64,000 nucleotides of DNA from Candidula unifasciata (GCA_905116865.2 CAJHNH020003128.1:1-64000); one strand, 5' to 3'; numbered from the stretch's first letter, positions 43,511-54,477 are shown. Notes: generated from the letters alone by a model not told the origin. A program made the numbers and translations.

Positions 43511-44425
43511 GCGAGCTTTGGTATGTTGTTTCTTCGAGTAAGATTTGGTATGTTGTTTCTTCTAGCAAGATTTGGTATGTTGTTTCTTCGAGCAAGATTT
43601 GGTATGTTGTTTCTTCGAGCAAGATTTGGTATGTTGTTTCTTCGAGCAAGATTTGGTATGTTGTTTCTTCGAGCAAGATTTGGTATGTTGTTTCTTCGAG
43701 CAAGATTTGGTATGTTGTTTCTTCGAGCAAGATTTGGTATGTTGTTTCTTCGAGCAAGATCTGGTAAGTTGTTTCTTCGAGCAAGATTTGGTATGTTGTT
43801 TATTCGAGCAAGATCTGGTATGTTGTTTCTTCGAGCAAAAAATTTGGTATTGTTTGTTTCTTCGAGCAAGATTTGGTATGTTGTTTCTTCGAGTTTCTTC
43901 GAAGATTTGGTATGTTGTTTCTTCGAGCAAGATTTGGTATGTTGTTTCTTCGAGCAAGATTTGGTATGTTGTTTCTTCGAGCAAGATCTGGTAAGTTGTT
44001 TCTTCGAGCAAGATTTGGTATGTTGTTTATTCGAGCAAGATCTGGTATGTTGTTTCTTCGAGCAAAATTTGGTATGTTGTTTCTTCAAGCAAGTTTTGGT
44101 ATATTGTTACTTCTTCGAGCAAGATTTGGTATGTTGTTTCTTCGAGCGAGATTTGGTATGTTGTTTCTTCGAGCAAGATTTGGTATGTTGTTTCTTCGAG
44201 CGAGATTTGGTATGTTGTTTCTTCGAGCGAGATTTGGTATGTTGTTTCTTCGAGCAAGATTTGGTATGTTGTTTCTTCGAGCAAGATCTGGTATGTTATT
44301 TCTTCGAGCAAGATTTGGTATGTTGTTTCTTCCAGCAAGATCTGGTATGTTGTTTATTCGAGCAAGATTTTGTATATTGTTTCTTCGAGCAAGATTTGGT
44401 ATGTTGTTTCTTCCAGCAAGATCTA
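43511..44425 (+). repeat. 27-bp minisatellite, about 34 units, open in all six frames
   Basis: The unit is GCAAGATTTGGTATGTTG then TTTCTTCGA. Because 27 is divisible by three and the unit has no stop in any frame, long ORFs appear on both strands (up to 314 codons). Nonapeptides are FGMLFLRAR, LVCCFFEQD and WYVVSSSKI on plus; LEETTYQIL, RRNNIPNLA and KKQHTKSCS on minus. Sporadic 1-3 base changes (43836-43850, 43893-43905, 44092-44112) shift frames, which speaks against protein constraint. Confidence 0.95.
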
Positions 44426-44582
44426 ATCTACTGCGTCTTCTCTTTCATCACTTTTTTTTTTTTTTAATTATCTCTAGCTTATTAGTTTTTTTTTGAAAAC
44501 AGAGTATTTTGATGAATCTTAGGACCTATCAAAGATGTAAACAGCGGGGAATGGAGAATGGGAAGCAGCAACGAAACACATA

Positions 44583-44838
44583 AAAGTAAAGGACTCCTTT
44601 CCACGCATTGGGCGTATTGGGCATATAGGTATAAACCATCAACACGTTGTTGGTGATGTGGTCAGCATCACACCGGCCGCCTTTACTTCCCAGAACTGCA
44701 CCTAGTACCCACTCAAGGCTGGGTCGACCTAGGAGTCAAGGTCATTTTTGAAACAAATCCGGTTCCGTCAGGACCCGAACCCACGACCTTCTGATTTGCA
44801 GGCGGGCGTCTAGCCGATACACCACGGCGACTCTCAAC
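44583..44838 (-). mobile_element. SINE-A copy within duplication copy 1
   Basis: Tail CCACGCATTGGGCGTATTGG at left, head complement GGACCCGAACCCACGACCTT and CTAGCCGATACACCACGGCG at right. Confidence 0.9.
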
Positions 44839-44864
44839 GAAATTCATAATCTGTTTTAAGCACC

Positions 44865-45150
44865 ATTAATAACTGGCATCATGAGCGCTAATAAGTTGAA
44901 ACGGCTGGGGCATACTGAGAGAATGCCAGATGACAGAGAGGTAATAACTGTGTACACAAGGGAAATGAATGTTCGTAGACCACGAGACAGACGAAAAAGG
45001 CGATGAAGAGATAATGTCCAGAAAGACCTGCAGACACTTGGTGTTACCAGCTGGAAAGAGAAGGCCAACCAGAGAGATGAGTGGAGGCGGGTGATATCTG
45101 CAACAATGCACCTCAAGGGCTCAGAATGCTGAAGACGAAGAAAAAAGCTC
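44865..45150 (+). mobile_element. LINE 3' end within duplication copy 1
   Basis: Encodes LKRLGHTERMPDDREVITVY then TREMNVRRPRDRRKR and a stop, followed by DNVQKDLQTLGVTSWKEKAN. Same family as 781-1531. Confidence 0.85.
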
Positions 45151-46164
45151 TTGAGTGCATTGTCACACGTTTACTAAAAATCGTGTTCATATATCAACTG
45201 TACGTGTTTTTATAGATAGCCAACCTTTATCGCGTACCTCATCCCTCTACCAATTGTTTCCACCCCTCTTGTACTGTCTGTCTCCTGCCAAATTGTCCCT
45301 AGCGGGCCTCTCTTTGGTTTTACAGTGCACTCAAGGTCACGCCTGCTAATGGTTTTGGGGGGCTAGATTTCTGGCTCGCACTGAGTTGTATTTTTAATCT
45401 CACATTCTCTGGGGTAAAGGTAACAGTGCAAAGGCAACAAAGTTGACTTCCTTGTGAATCTTTAAATATATACATATACAGTGGCACCTCGCTATCCTTG
45501 AACAAATACCAAACAGGAAGTACACTAAACGAATTTTTCTATAGGAAATGGAAGAAGAATAATTTTTCAGTTGCCATTAAAACAACAAAATCATAATTAT
45601 TGGCATATTATACACTCATGTGGTTGTATTTTTAAAAAAAAAAAACATTATTCTCTGCCTAATACTAAAATGTAGAAATACAAAATCGGACCTGTTCACG
45701 TTTCCCGGCCCTTCTACACACTTTCTCAGTCTGATCTAGTTCAGAGGGGTGTCACGTTGTACTGATTTTTTTCGAAGAGAGTTTCTCATGTGAACTAGGC
45801 TGAGGCTGTGGGTAGAGGGGTTATGGTAAGGGCCAGTTCTAGATGTTCTGGGTCGTTAAAAGCTGTGTCGTCGTTTAGTCGCTGATGTAACTCCAGGGAA
45901 GACAACGTGACACCCCTTCGACGTAGAAGAGTCTGAGAAAGTATGATTGAAATGTCAGGTGGTGTGTAGATTGGGCTAAAAAACATGAACAGGACCACAG
46001 ATTAAATTGAATAAAATACATAAAAATCTAACCTAACTTTATCTCCTGGGTTGAGTCGAGTGCTTACTGCTGAGAAAGGAGGCGGAGGAAATGTTACTGT
46101 TGGAAGGAGAGTTCCCTTTTATTAAAACATTGCTGTGAGAGGTGGGAGAGGGATAGAGTGTGCG
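45151..46164. other. single-copy part of the duplicated unit
   Basis: No gene is recognised. An inverted match joins TGTAGAAGGGCCGGGAA-like sequence (45705-45725) and CTTCGACGTAGAAGAGTCTG (45918), while TTCTCAGTCTGATCTAGTTC AGAGGGGTGTCACGTTG (45721-45758) is echoed inverted at 45900-45940. Confidence 0.4.
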
Positions 46165-46166
46165 CG

Positions 46167-46251
<85 letters not shown>
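46165..46251 (+). repeat. (GT)n microsatellite
   Basis: About 42 GT units with single T insertions. The equivalent in copy 2 (48780-48832) is shorter. Confidence 0.95.
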
Positions 46252-46294
46252 AAAGAAATTTTGAACCTGAGGGAATTTGTACTTGTAATGGTTT

Positions 46295-46685
46295 TAGACG
46301 ACGGATTAACATCATGGCGCAAGAGTATTAACACATAAGTGCTTCGTTCTACTTCTGACTAAAACCTGGGTCTGAAGAATCTCATTGCAGTGCACGGACT
46401 CCGTAGCACCCGCGAGGATCCTGAAATACTTTGAGTAGATTTTAAACTCCAGAATTTTTCCTGGCAGCGCCGTTAGGCTACTCTTTTTGTCTATTTCCAA
46501 CTGCCATAAGGTTTTTAAAGTGTGCAACAATACACACGGGCGTCCGATCTTACTACCCAGAGACTATGGGAAATTAACTACAAGTACACGTCACATAAAA
46601 ATCTCAGCCTTCACCAGGGCTTGGACCCGGGACCTCCAGCACTCGAGGCGGATGCCATGCCTCGAGACCGCGCACACACCTGACT
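46295..46685 (-). mobile_element. SINE-C copy within duplication copy 1
   Basis: Tail complement GATTAACATCATGGCGCAAG; head at right with GGCTTGGACCCGGGACCTCC and GGATGCCATGCCTCGAGACC. Confidence 0.9.
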
Positions 46686-46812
46686 TGTAATGATCTGTTA
46701 TAATAAAAATTTTGTTCCCCGTTTAATCATTAGTAAAAATATTGTTAAAGCTTTTAAAAGGCAAAACAACCTTATGTTATCTCATTTTAGCTTCTCTAAT
46801 TTGCGAGGATGA

Positions 46813-46950
46813 CCCCCCCCCCCCCCCCCCCCCCCCCTCCATTTTTTACCTACCAAGTACTTGTTAATACTGCTTGGGATTTTTCTTGTTTGTCATCCTT
46901 TTCATCACAATCTCTTCTGTTCCCCCCCCCCCCCTCACCTTTTTTTTTTA
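46813..46950 (+). repeat. poly-C and poly-T tracts
   Basis: C run of about 27 at 46811-46837, a second C run at 46921-46934 and a T run at 46940-46949. Confidence 0.95.
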
Positions 46951-47202
46951 AATCTGGAGTGAAGGGGGTGGTGGTTGTGGATGGGGGGTGTTGGGGTGGT
47001 GGTGGTGGTATGTTGTTTCTTCGAGCAAGATTTAATCTACTGCGTCTTCTCTTTCATCACTTTTTTTTTGGTAATTTATTATTCCTTAGCTAATTTTTTT
47101 TTTTTTTTTTTTTTTGAAAACAGAGTATTTCGATGAAACTTAGGACCTATCAAAGATGTAAACAGCGGGGAATGGAGAATGGGAAGCAGCAACGAAACTC
47201 AT

Positions 47203-47456
47203 AAAAGTAAAGGACTCTTTTCCACGCATTGGGCGTATTGGGCATATAGGTATAAACCATCGGCACGTTGTTGGTGATGTGGTCAGCATCACACCGGCCG
47301 CCTTTACTTCCCAGAACTGCACCTAGTACCCACTCAAGGCTGGGTCGACCTAGGAGTCAAGGTCATTTTTGAAACAAATCCGGTTCCGTCAGGACCCGAA
47401 CTCACGATCTTCTGATTTGCACGCGGGCGTCTAGCCGCTACACCACGGCGACTCCC
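47203..47456 (-). mobile_element. SINE-A copy within duplication copy 2
   Basis: Duplicate of the SINE-A at 44583. Here the head keeps CTAGCCGCTACACCACGGCG. Confidence 0.9.
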
Positions 47457-47489
47457 AACGAAATTCATAATCTGTTTTAAGCACCATGG

Positions 47490-47775
47490 ATAAGTGGCAT
47501 CATGAGCGCTAATATGTTGAAACGGCTGGGGCATACTGAGAGAATGTCAGATGACAGAGAGGTAATAACTGTGTACACAAGGGAGATGAATGGACGTAGA
47601 CCACGAGGCAGACGAAAAAGGCGATGAAGAGATAATGTCCAGAAAGACCTGCAGACACTTGGTGTTACCAGCTGGAATGAGAAGGCCAACCAGAGAGATG
47701 AGTGGAGGCGGGTGATATCTGCAGCAATGCACCTCAAGGGCTCAGAATGCTGAAGACGAAGAAAAAAGCTTTTGA
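47490..47775 (+). mobile_element. LINE 3' end within duplication copy 2
   Basis: Encodes LKRLGHTERMSDDREVITVY and REMNGRRPRGRRKRR, slightly closer to 781-1531 than copy 1 is. Confidence 0.85.
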
Positions 47776-48779
47776 GTGCATTGTCACACGTTTACTAAAA
47801 AAACGTGTTCATATATCAACTGTACGTGTTTTTATAGATAGCCAACCTTTATCGCGTACCTCATCCCTCTACCAATTGTTTCCACCCCTCCTGTACTGTC
47901 TGTCTCCTGCCAAATTGTCCCTAGCGGGCCTCTCTTTGGTTTTACAGTGCACTCAAGGTCACGCCTGCTAATGGTTTTGGGGGGCTAGATTTCTGGCTCG
48001 CACTGAGTTGTACTTTGAATCTCACATTCTCTGGGGTAAAGGTAACAGTGCAAAGGCAACAAAGTTGACTTCATTGTGAATCTTTAATTATATATATATA
48101 CAGTGGCACCTAGCTATCCTTGAACAAATACCAAACAGGAAGTACACTAAACGAATTTTACTATAGGAAATGGAAGAAGAATGATTTTTCAGTTCCCATT
48201 AAAAAACAAAATCATAATTATTGGCATATTATACACTCATGTAGTTGTATTTTTTTTTTTAAATTATTCTCTGCCTAATACTAAAATGTAGAAATACCAA
48301 ATCGGACCTGTTCACGTTATTCGGCCCTTCTACACACTTTCTCAGTCTGATCTAGTTCAGAGGGGTGTCACGTTGTACTGATTTTTTTCGAAGAGAGTTT
48401 CTCGTGTGAACTAGGCTGAGGCTGTGGGTAGAGGGGTTATGGCAAGGGCCAGTTCTAGATGTGCTGGGTCGTTAAAAGCTGTGTCGTCGTTTAGTCGCTG
48501 ATGTAACTCCAGGGAAGACAACGTGACACCCCTTCGACGTAGAAGAGTCTGAGAAAGTATGATTGAAATGTCAGGTGGTGTGTAGATTGGGCTAAAAAAC
48601 GTGAATAGGACCACAGATTAAATTGAAAAAAAATACATGAAAATCTAACCTCACTTTATCTCCTGGGTCGAGTCGAGTGCTTACTGCTGAGAAAGGAGGC
48701 GGAGGAAATGTTACTGTTGGAAGGAGAGTTCCCTTTTATTAAAACATTGCTGTGAGAGGTGGGAGAGGGATAGAGTGTG
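47776..48779. other. single-copy part of the duplicated unit
   Basis: Parallel to 45151-46164; no gene. Confidence 0.4.
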
Positions 48780-48787
48780 CGCGTGTT

Positions 48788-48821
<34 letters not shown>

Positions 48822-48879
48822 TGTGTGTGTGTAAAGCAATTTTGAAACTGAGTGCATTTGTACTTGTAATGGTTTTAGA

Positions 48880-49265
48880 CGACGGATCAACATCATGGCA
48901 CAAGAGTCTTAACCCATAAGTGCTCCGTTCGACTTCTGACTAAAACCTGGGTCTGAAGAATCTCATTGCAGTGCACGAACTCCGTAGCACCCGCGAGGAT
49001 CCTGAAATACTTTGAGTAGATTTTAAACTCTAGAATTTTTCCGGGCAGCGCCGTTAGGCTACTCTTTTTGTCTATTTCCAACTGCCATAAGGTTTTTGAA
49101 GTGCGCAACAATACACACGGGCGTCCGATCTTACTACCCAGAGACTAAGGAAAATTAACTACAAGTACACGTCACATAAAAATCTCAGCCTTCACCAGGG
49201 CTTGAACCCGGGACCTCCAGCACTCGAGGCGGACGCCATGCCTCGAGACCGCGCACTGCCCTGGC
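48880..49265 (-). mobile_element. SINE-C copy within duplication copy 2
   Basis: Duplicate of 46295-46685, with CTTGAACCCGGGACCTCCAG and ACGCCATGCCTCGAGACCGC at the head. Confidence 0.9.
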
Positions 49266-49551
49266 TTGTAATGATCTGTTATAATAACATTTTTTGTTCC
49301 CCGTTTAATCATTAGTAAAAATATTGTTAAAGCTATTAAAAGGCAAAACAACCTTATGTTATCTCATTTTAGCTTCTCTAATTTGCGTGGATGACCCCCC
49401 CCCCCCCCCCCCCCCCGTATTTTTTACCTACCAAGTACTTGTTAATACTGCTTGGGATTTTTCTTGTTTGTCCTCCTTTTCATCACAATCTGTTCTGGGG
49501 TTTTTTTTTCCCCCACCTTTTTTTTTTTTTTTGTAATCTGGAGTGAGGGGT

Positions 49552-49700
49552 GTGGTGGTTGTGGATGGGAGGTGTTGGGGTGGTGGTTGTGGATGGGAGG
49601 TGTTGGGGTGGTGGTTGTGGATGGGAGGTGTTGGGGTGGTGGTTGTGGATGGGGGGTGTTGGGGTGGTGGTTGTGGATGGGAGGGGTTGGGGTGGAGTGT
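49552..49700 (+). repeat. 28-bp G-rich minisatellite, about five units
   Basis: Unit TGGTGGTTGTGGATGGGAGG then TGTTGGGG. Copy 1 of the duplication has a single unit at the equivalent place (46967-46998), so the array grew, or shrank, after duplication. Confidence 0.95.
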
Positions 49701-49824
49701 TACTGTAGATTCAAAGGAGGCGCCTCACACGAAAAAGGTTGAACTGCTGCTCTATACCGAAGAGATGATAGCACCATATTCATAACAGGCTTCAAGTCGT
49801 GACATGTCTGATAACATCCGGTAA

Positions 49825-49990
49825 AGTGCAGCAGGGGAAGATCCAGGCCTGCGGGTCATGACCCAGGTCGGCCCACCCTCTGAAGTTGTCTAGGAGGTAA
49901 TTGGCCGAAACCATTGTTGACGAGGGATCTTCTACTGATGAGTGGTGGACTCTTGCTGTATATGCTCCCCTATGGAGTTTTTCTTATGCA
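49825..49990 (+). repeat. repeat G copy
   Basis: Sense-orientation partner of 15235-15425: CGGCCCACCCTCTGAAGTTG, TCTAGGAGG, GGCCGAAACC, TTCTACTGATGAGTGGTGGA, ATGCTCCCCTATGGAGTTTT. Confidence 0.65.
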
Positions 49991-49999
49991 TGCAAATAG

Positions 50000-50215
50000 T
50001 AAAAGGACGCTTTCCCACCTCTTCAGCCGTATTGGGAATATAGGGCTAGACTTATATTTTATAGACCAATCGGCACTGGGTGGGTGATGTGGTCAGCATC
50101 ACGACGGCCGCCTTTACCTCCAAGGACTTATTCGGTACCCACGCACGGCTGGGTCGACCTGAGAGTAAAGATCTTTTTTTTTTAAAGTTCAGCTCTTTTA
50201 GGACCCGAGTAAGCT
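50000..50215 (-). mobile_element. SINE-A copy, head missing
   Basis: GACCAATCGGCACTGGGTGG and GGCTGGGTCGACCTGAGAGT are conserved; the copy ends at AGCTCTTTTAGGACCCGA before a poly-C/poly-T tract (50220-50248). Confidence 0.85.
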
Positions 50216-50339
50216 ATCTACCCCCCCCCCCCCCCCCCTTTTTTTTTAGACGTTTATTTTTCTTTATGTTTGTATTATCATATTTTTTTTAAAATAAAAT
50301 AATTATTTGCTAATCAGCATGTGATGATGATTTAAAAAA

Positions 50340-50595
50340 CAGTAATGTTTTTATTTTTATTTTTAAGCGCTAAAACAAGGTCTAAGTTCCCCCGCATTGG
50401 TTTTATGCCATATGTCCCTACCTCTCTCCACATCGCACAAAGCACAAACTACGTAGCTCTGCTGACGATCCCATACATCTTAGAAAAATGCGATCTCTAA
50501 CAGACCGATGCAGCTGCTGTGGAAGGAACCCACGACCTTAAGAGGACGAGACAAATGGCGTAACCACTTTGCTACGGTGAGCTCCCTATAACGGG
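50340..50595 (-). mobile_element. SINE-J copy
   Basis: tRNA-like head at right: the complement reads TAGCAAAGTGGTTACGCC (box A) and GGTCGTGGGTTCCTTCC (box B). Body ATCGCACAAAGCACAAACTA recurs as scraps near 38375 and 55285. Confidence 0.65.
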
Positions 50596-50853
50596 CACAT
50601 CCGTAAATGTATGTGTAGTTATATGCAAAACTATCGTATCAAATTGATGCGAACTATCACACATAATCGCCCAGCAGAGGATTAAATATAGACTGAAAAG
50701 GAACGGTTCATAAAAAAATACTCTGGGTTAGTTAATTTTAAAAAAAAAACATTTACGCTTCAATACATTTGAAAATATGGACGATTAACAGAAAAATATT
50801 TTTCAATTATATACATGCAACTAAATCTCATTCTTCATTCATTAATTAGATAT

Positions 50854-50856
<3 letters not shown>

Positions 50857-50904
<48 letters not shown>
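50857..50904 (+). repeat. (GT)n microsatellite
   Basis: About 23 GT units. Confidence 0.95.
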
Positions 50905-50905
<1 letters not shown>

Positions 50906-51454
50906 CTACGTCGTTCTTTAATTGCATCATAATGCAGTAATACTTGGTTGATTCTTGTAGAGGGGAATTAGCTGCTCCAGTGTTTTAGCTTATAAAAGCA
51001 TACCCAATGATGAGAAACAGATTTCCGATGTATTTTGTCTCAACGAATGATTAATTTCTTAATAACTAATTAATTTACTTATTAGATGGAATTGGTTGCA
51101 AGTGCCAAGTTTTTCATTGTTTGACATACATCTACATTTTAAGTTAATCTTTGCGAATGTATTGCAAAATACGCAGTTCATTGCACGACTTCCGTGACAC
51201 GTCGTACAAGCCCATTTGTTTTCCTTCCCTTTCCTCTTGTTTGTTTTTATTAACTTGGCCAAATCTTTAAGCGCTTAGTCAGGAATTGACTGCAACGATT
51301 ATAACTTTTCAGTCGTTTCCATAATTCGAAAGTTTATTTAAATTCGCATTGTTTAAACATTTTATATTCTCCAGTTGATTCAATTGTCTTTGTATATCGA
51401 TCTTTGCACTGATTTGACTCTTGTCCTTACTATTCGTCGGATCTGTGATAAGTA
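50905..51454. other. AT-rich spacer
   Basis: A 67-codon minus-strand frame with Cys pairs (51059-51262) is not supported by any motif I recognise. Confidence 0.35.
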
Positions 51455-51662
51455 GATGCGAACGCTTCGTAATGCCGGGATGCTGGGTTTGATCCCAACT
51501 GCGTGCTGCTAAGCGCCTTACGTTGGTTTTGACAGTGGTATCAAGAAAGCAATGGCAAACTACTGGACGTAAATTTGCCTAGAAAAACCACACAACAGCC
51601 AGGGGCTGTTGGGGTTGGTTCTGCAACGTCCTGTAAAGGATACGCAACTAACTAACTAACCT
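51455..51662 (+). mobile_element. SINE-B copy, start of head missing
   Basis: GCTTCGTAATGCCGGGATGC, GGGTTTGATCCCAACTGCGT, tail GATACGCAACTAACTAACTA. Confidence 0.9.
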
Positions 51663-51810
51663 TACTATTCACTTCTTCCCGCTTGTGGATAATTATTCAC
51701 CTCTTTGCTAATGTGCCACATTGTATCATTCGACTTCTTCTCACTGCTTTGATCAGCTAAGATTACTAAAGAACAGATAACATAGCACTCGGAATAATCC
51801 TGAATGTTTG

Positions 51811-52763
51811 AAGGTTTTAACAACTGATCAACATCATGGCACACAGGTAGTAACCCATACGTGCTCCGTTCTTCTTCTAACTCAAGTCTGAGTCCGAAGA
51901 AGCTCAGCACAGTGCACAGGATCTGTTAAACTGAAATACTTTGGGTAGATTTTTAACAGCTACTTTTGCCCGTGCAGTGCTGTTGGGCTACTCATTTTCA
52001 TTTCCAACTGCCTAAAAGAGACTTTTAACGTGTGCAAAAATGCACACGGGTGTCCGATCTCACTACCCAAAGAGCAGGGGGGAATTACTAGAAGTCCAAG
52101 TCCACGTGAAAAAATCTCAGCCCTTACAGGGGATTGAACCCAGCACTCGAGGCACCATGCCTCGAGACCACGCAGCTCCCTCAGGATACTCCTTTACCGC
52201 CTTGTCCCTGTTTTCCTCAGCCAGCGAAGAAGAGTTCCACCATCGATGATACCAGTATTTGATAACAAGTCCGCTGTGCCTTTAGTCTGATTGTAGTGTG
52301 TGTAAGATCCCCAGGTCACTTCCCGCCACAACGTTATCGCCACATAGCAAATGATCTGTTCGCACCTCCGCATTGTTCTCTTGCTCCCAAAGGGTCTTGA
52401 TCGTATTTTGTGCATACTTATCATGCATTCAAACAACTCCTAGTGGTGTTGCACCAGCCAATATGTCTGTCTTTTTTTAAACTCTAATACACCTGCAATA
52501 CATTGGAGAAATTATTTAAAGGACGCTAAATACCAGGGAGCTCTGAAGCGATTCTTGCCATTGTAAACGGAGCATGTCTTTCCTTTTTTTTTTTTTTTTC
52601 TCAATATGGTTTGATGATAAATCATATATCCTCTTCAAATGCCGCAATGTGTTTTTTTATTTTCATAATATTCTTAACTTATAAAGACTCCTTCTTCAGT
52701 GCCCCCATGTCAATCCAGGAAATTTTCTGTGAAGTAAAGCTGCCAATAAAGCCCTGGGTGAAC
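51811..52763 (-). repeat. 0.95-kb segmental duplication, copy B (inverted)
   Basis: Inverted partner of 39327-40280. It carries a longer poly-T at 52587-52600 and several substitutions; the 80-codon frame is at 52194-52436 on the minus strand. Confidence 0.85.
51815..52180 (-). mobile_element. SINE-C copy, full length
   Basis: Tail complement GATCAACATCATGGCACACA at left; head at right GATTGAACCCAGCACTCGAG, CATGCCTCGAGACCACGCAG. It is part of duplication copy B. Confidence 0.9.
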
Positions 52764-53297
52764 CCTTAGTCATTGATGTCTGCCCTGACGCTCTTAAACA
52801 TTAGTTTACAATTTTCTTTTCAAGCAACAGTTGAACATTTATCTTCAAAATATAGTCACATGTAATATGAGATGAGCCCCTATCACCTCATTTTAGAACA
52901 CATTGATTATCTTAGCGCTAATACAATACACAGGTTCTGAAGGTAGCGCAAATCACGTAAGTTTTACTGAAAGAAATAAAAGACAGACTACTCAAGTATT
53001 TCGGCCTCACAACACTCTTCTTAAAAAACCGCACGAGGGAGGGGGGAGTCGAGGGTAAAATAGCAAGAAGTAGACAACGATACAAGTGGGGGAACAAGAT
53101 CAAGAAACGGATGAACAGTCTGAGATATTGTACTAGCAAGACAGACAGAGATTGTTGGAGATCCTTTGCAGCCAGCCTTCACTAAGCACAGAACACCTGA
53201 TTGGTTGAATATTTTGGAGCATAGCACTGATAAAACATCCGTTTGTGTGCACAATTAGAGGAATAACATCGCTGGGCCAATCTCTTCAAGGACTGAC
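52764..53297. other. spacer
   Basis: No gene is recognised. Minus-strand frames (52918-53139, 53021-53254) lack motifs. Confidence 0.3.
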
Positions 53298-53525
53298 TGA
53301 CTGACTTTCTACCCCACCATGACATCACACAGGCGATAAACACCCGATGACACAATGTGCCACCGTGTATGTGAGGATCACCGTGGAGAGGTCCCAGAAA
53401 CCGCGGTCAGCCTTTAGGCCATATGTATGGCCAGGCTATATCGCGGCCCCTGGCAAGAGCCAGAGTGGGGCTTCAAATAACGAAGAATTTCATCCTGAAA
53501 AGGACAGAAAGTACGTTAATCTCTT
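53298..53525 (+). mobile_element. repeat F copy
   Basis: Starts ACTGACTTTCTACCCCACCA, then GATGACACAATGTGCCACCG, GAGAGGTCCCAGAAACCGCG and AGAGTGGGGCTTCAAATAAC. The 3' end differs from the other copies after CATCCTGAAAAGGACAG. Confidence 0.75.
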
Positions 53526-53757
53526 TCTTCCAGGACTGGAATCGGGTCCTTTTTAAAGGTTACGTTCTTCTGTCCTTTATCTCATAGTCCAGCATAGTCC
53601 CCCAATGAACTGGTACTGTCGTCTTGACCTTGCAGCCTTGATCTTGTAGCTCACCCCCCGTCCTTCCAATTTTACATTCACTGTGCATTTTTTTTTTTCA
53701 TCTGACCCTATTCCCTTAACCCGATTGGTCAAGATTATATATTTAAATTTCGTCAAA

Positions 53758-54105
53758 CAGAAGCCGCTAATAAATGAGGCTGGACACGAGAAATCGTATG
53801 GCAAGAAGCAGACGCGAGTAGTTATGTCTGTCCCTTTTGGGTCGAATCTGGAGCAGGGGCCCTGCAGACTGTCGCAACCTCCTGCCGCTGCCTGCCGCTG
53901 CCTGCAATGGTTTAATGCGGTTGTGTATTTTTTTAAACGACAGTGGCCATATGATGGTGTTTTAATTAGCATCTTCTGCTCCTGCTCTTGATTTGACCCA
54001 AAGGGAACATAAATCACTGACACGTTAAGAAGCCACAAGTTAAAAATAAGTCTGATAATTATTCATGAGCAGTCCATGAGGTCAACAGTTTCCTTGGTCA
54101 ATACA
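53758..54105 (+). repeat. duplicated segment carrying an insertion (filled site)
   Basis: Flanks AATGAGGCTGGACACGAGAA, AGAAGCAGACGCG and CACAAGTTAAAAATAAGTCT, GATAATTATTCATGAGCAGT match 55590-55745, which lacks the middle 200 bases. Confidence 0.85.
53817..54018. mobile_element. small palindromic-ended MITE with target duplication
   Basis: Ends TTATGTCTGTCCCTTTTGGG and (complement of right) TTATGTTCCCTTTGGGTCAA are inverted repeats continuing into GAATCTGGAGCAGGGGC and AAATCAAGAGCAGGAGC. Flanking GACGCG and GACACG could be a 6-bp target duplication. The paralogue at 55590-55745 has a single GACGCG and no element. Confidence 0.75.
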
Positions 54106-54344
54106 CACGAGTGAACAAAAGATAAGTAAACTACGAGAAGGATAGTCACAAACGGGCTGACTTGTCCTCAACAGCGTGATCAGGGTTTAATATATAGACA
54201 ACTTCCTCTTTTGCTGTTAAGTGTCTTGGAGGTCAAAAATGTGCAATCCATTTCTTAAAGGGATGTACTTCATGTGTTGACTGAGATATAGGGTTTGTGT
54301 TATTTGGTTTTTTTAGTCCAAACAAAAAAGAAAGAACAAGACGC

Positions 54345-54460
54345 AAAAGCCCTCATTTTCATGCCTTAATTTTTTATTAACCTATGATTCTTGTCCTGAA
54401 TATTTGTAGACCATTCGGTACCTGATGTATGATGTGATCAGTATCATACTCACGCAACGA
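54345..54460 (-). mobile_element. diverged SINE-A tail
   Basis: TAGACCATTCGGTACCTGAT and GATGTGATCAGTATCATACT fit the SINE-A order. Confidence 0.5.
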
Positions 54461-54477
54461 TTCATCTGTTTTAACAT

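Larger units (their letters stand above)
44426..46990 (+). repeat. 2.6-kb segmental tandem duplication, copy 1
   Basis: From AATCTACTGCGTCTTCTCTT (44425) to CTGGAGTGAAGGGGGTGGTG (46954) this is repeated at 47034-49550 with a few percent difference and small indels. The unit contains a SINE-A, a LINE 3' end, a (GT)n run, a SINE-C and a C/T tract. Confidence 0.95.
47015..49560 (+). repeat. 2.6-kb segmental tandem duplication, copy 2
   Basis: Begins with one unit of the 27-bp repeat (TATGTTGTTTCTTCGAGCAA at 47010), then follows copy 1 with an offset of 2609 bases, falling to 2584 at the right end through indels. Confidence 0.95.

Noticed and set aside
43487..44496. Frames of 314, 245, 207 and 197 codons
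   Set aside because: Produced by the stop-free 27-bp unit; indels shift the frames.
53577..54038. 153-codon minus-strand frame and overlapping 102-codon plus frame
   Set aside because: They run through the palindromic MITE and its flanks; both strands are open because of the inverted repeats.
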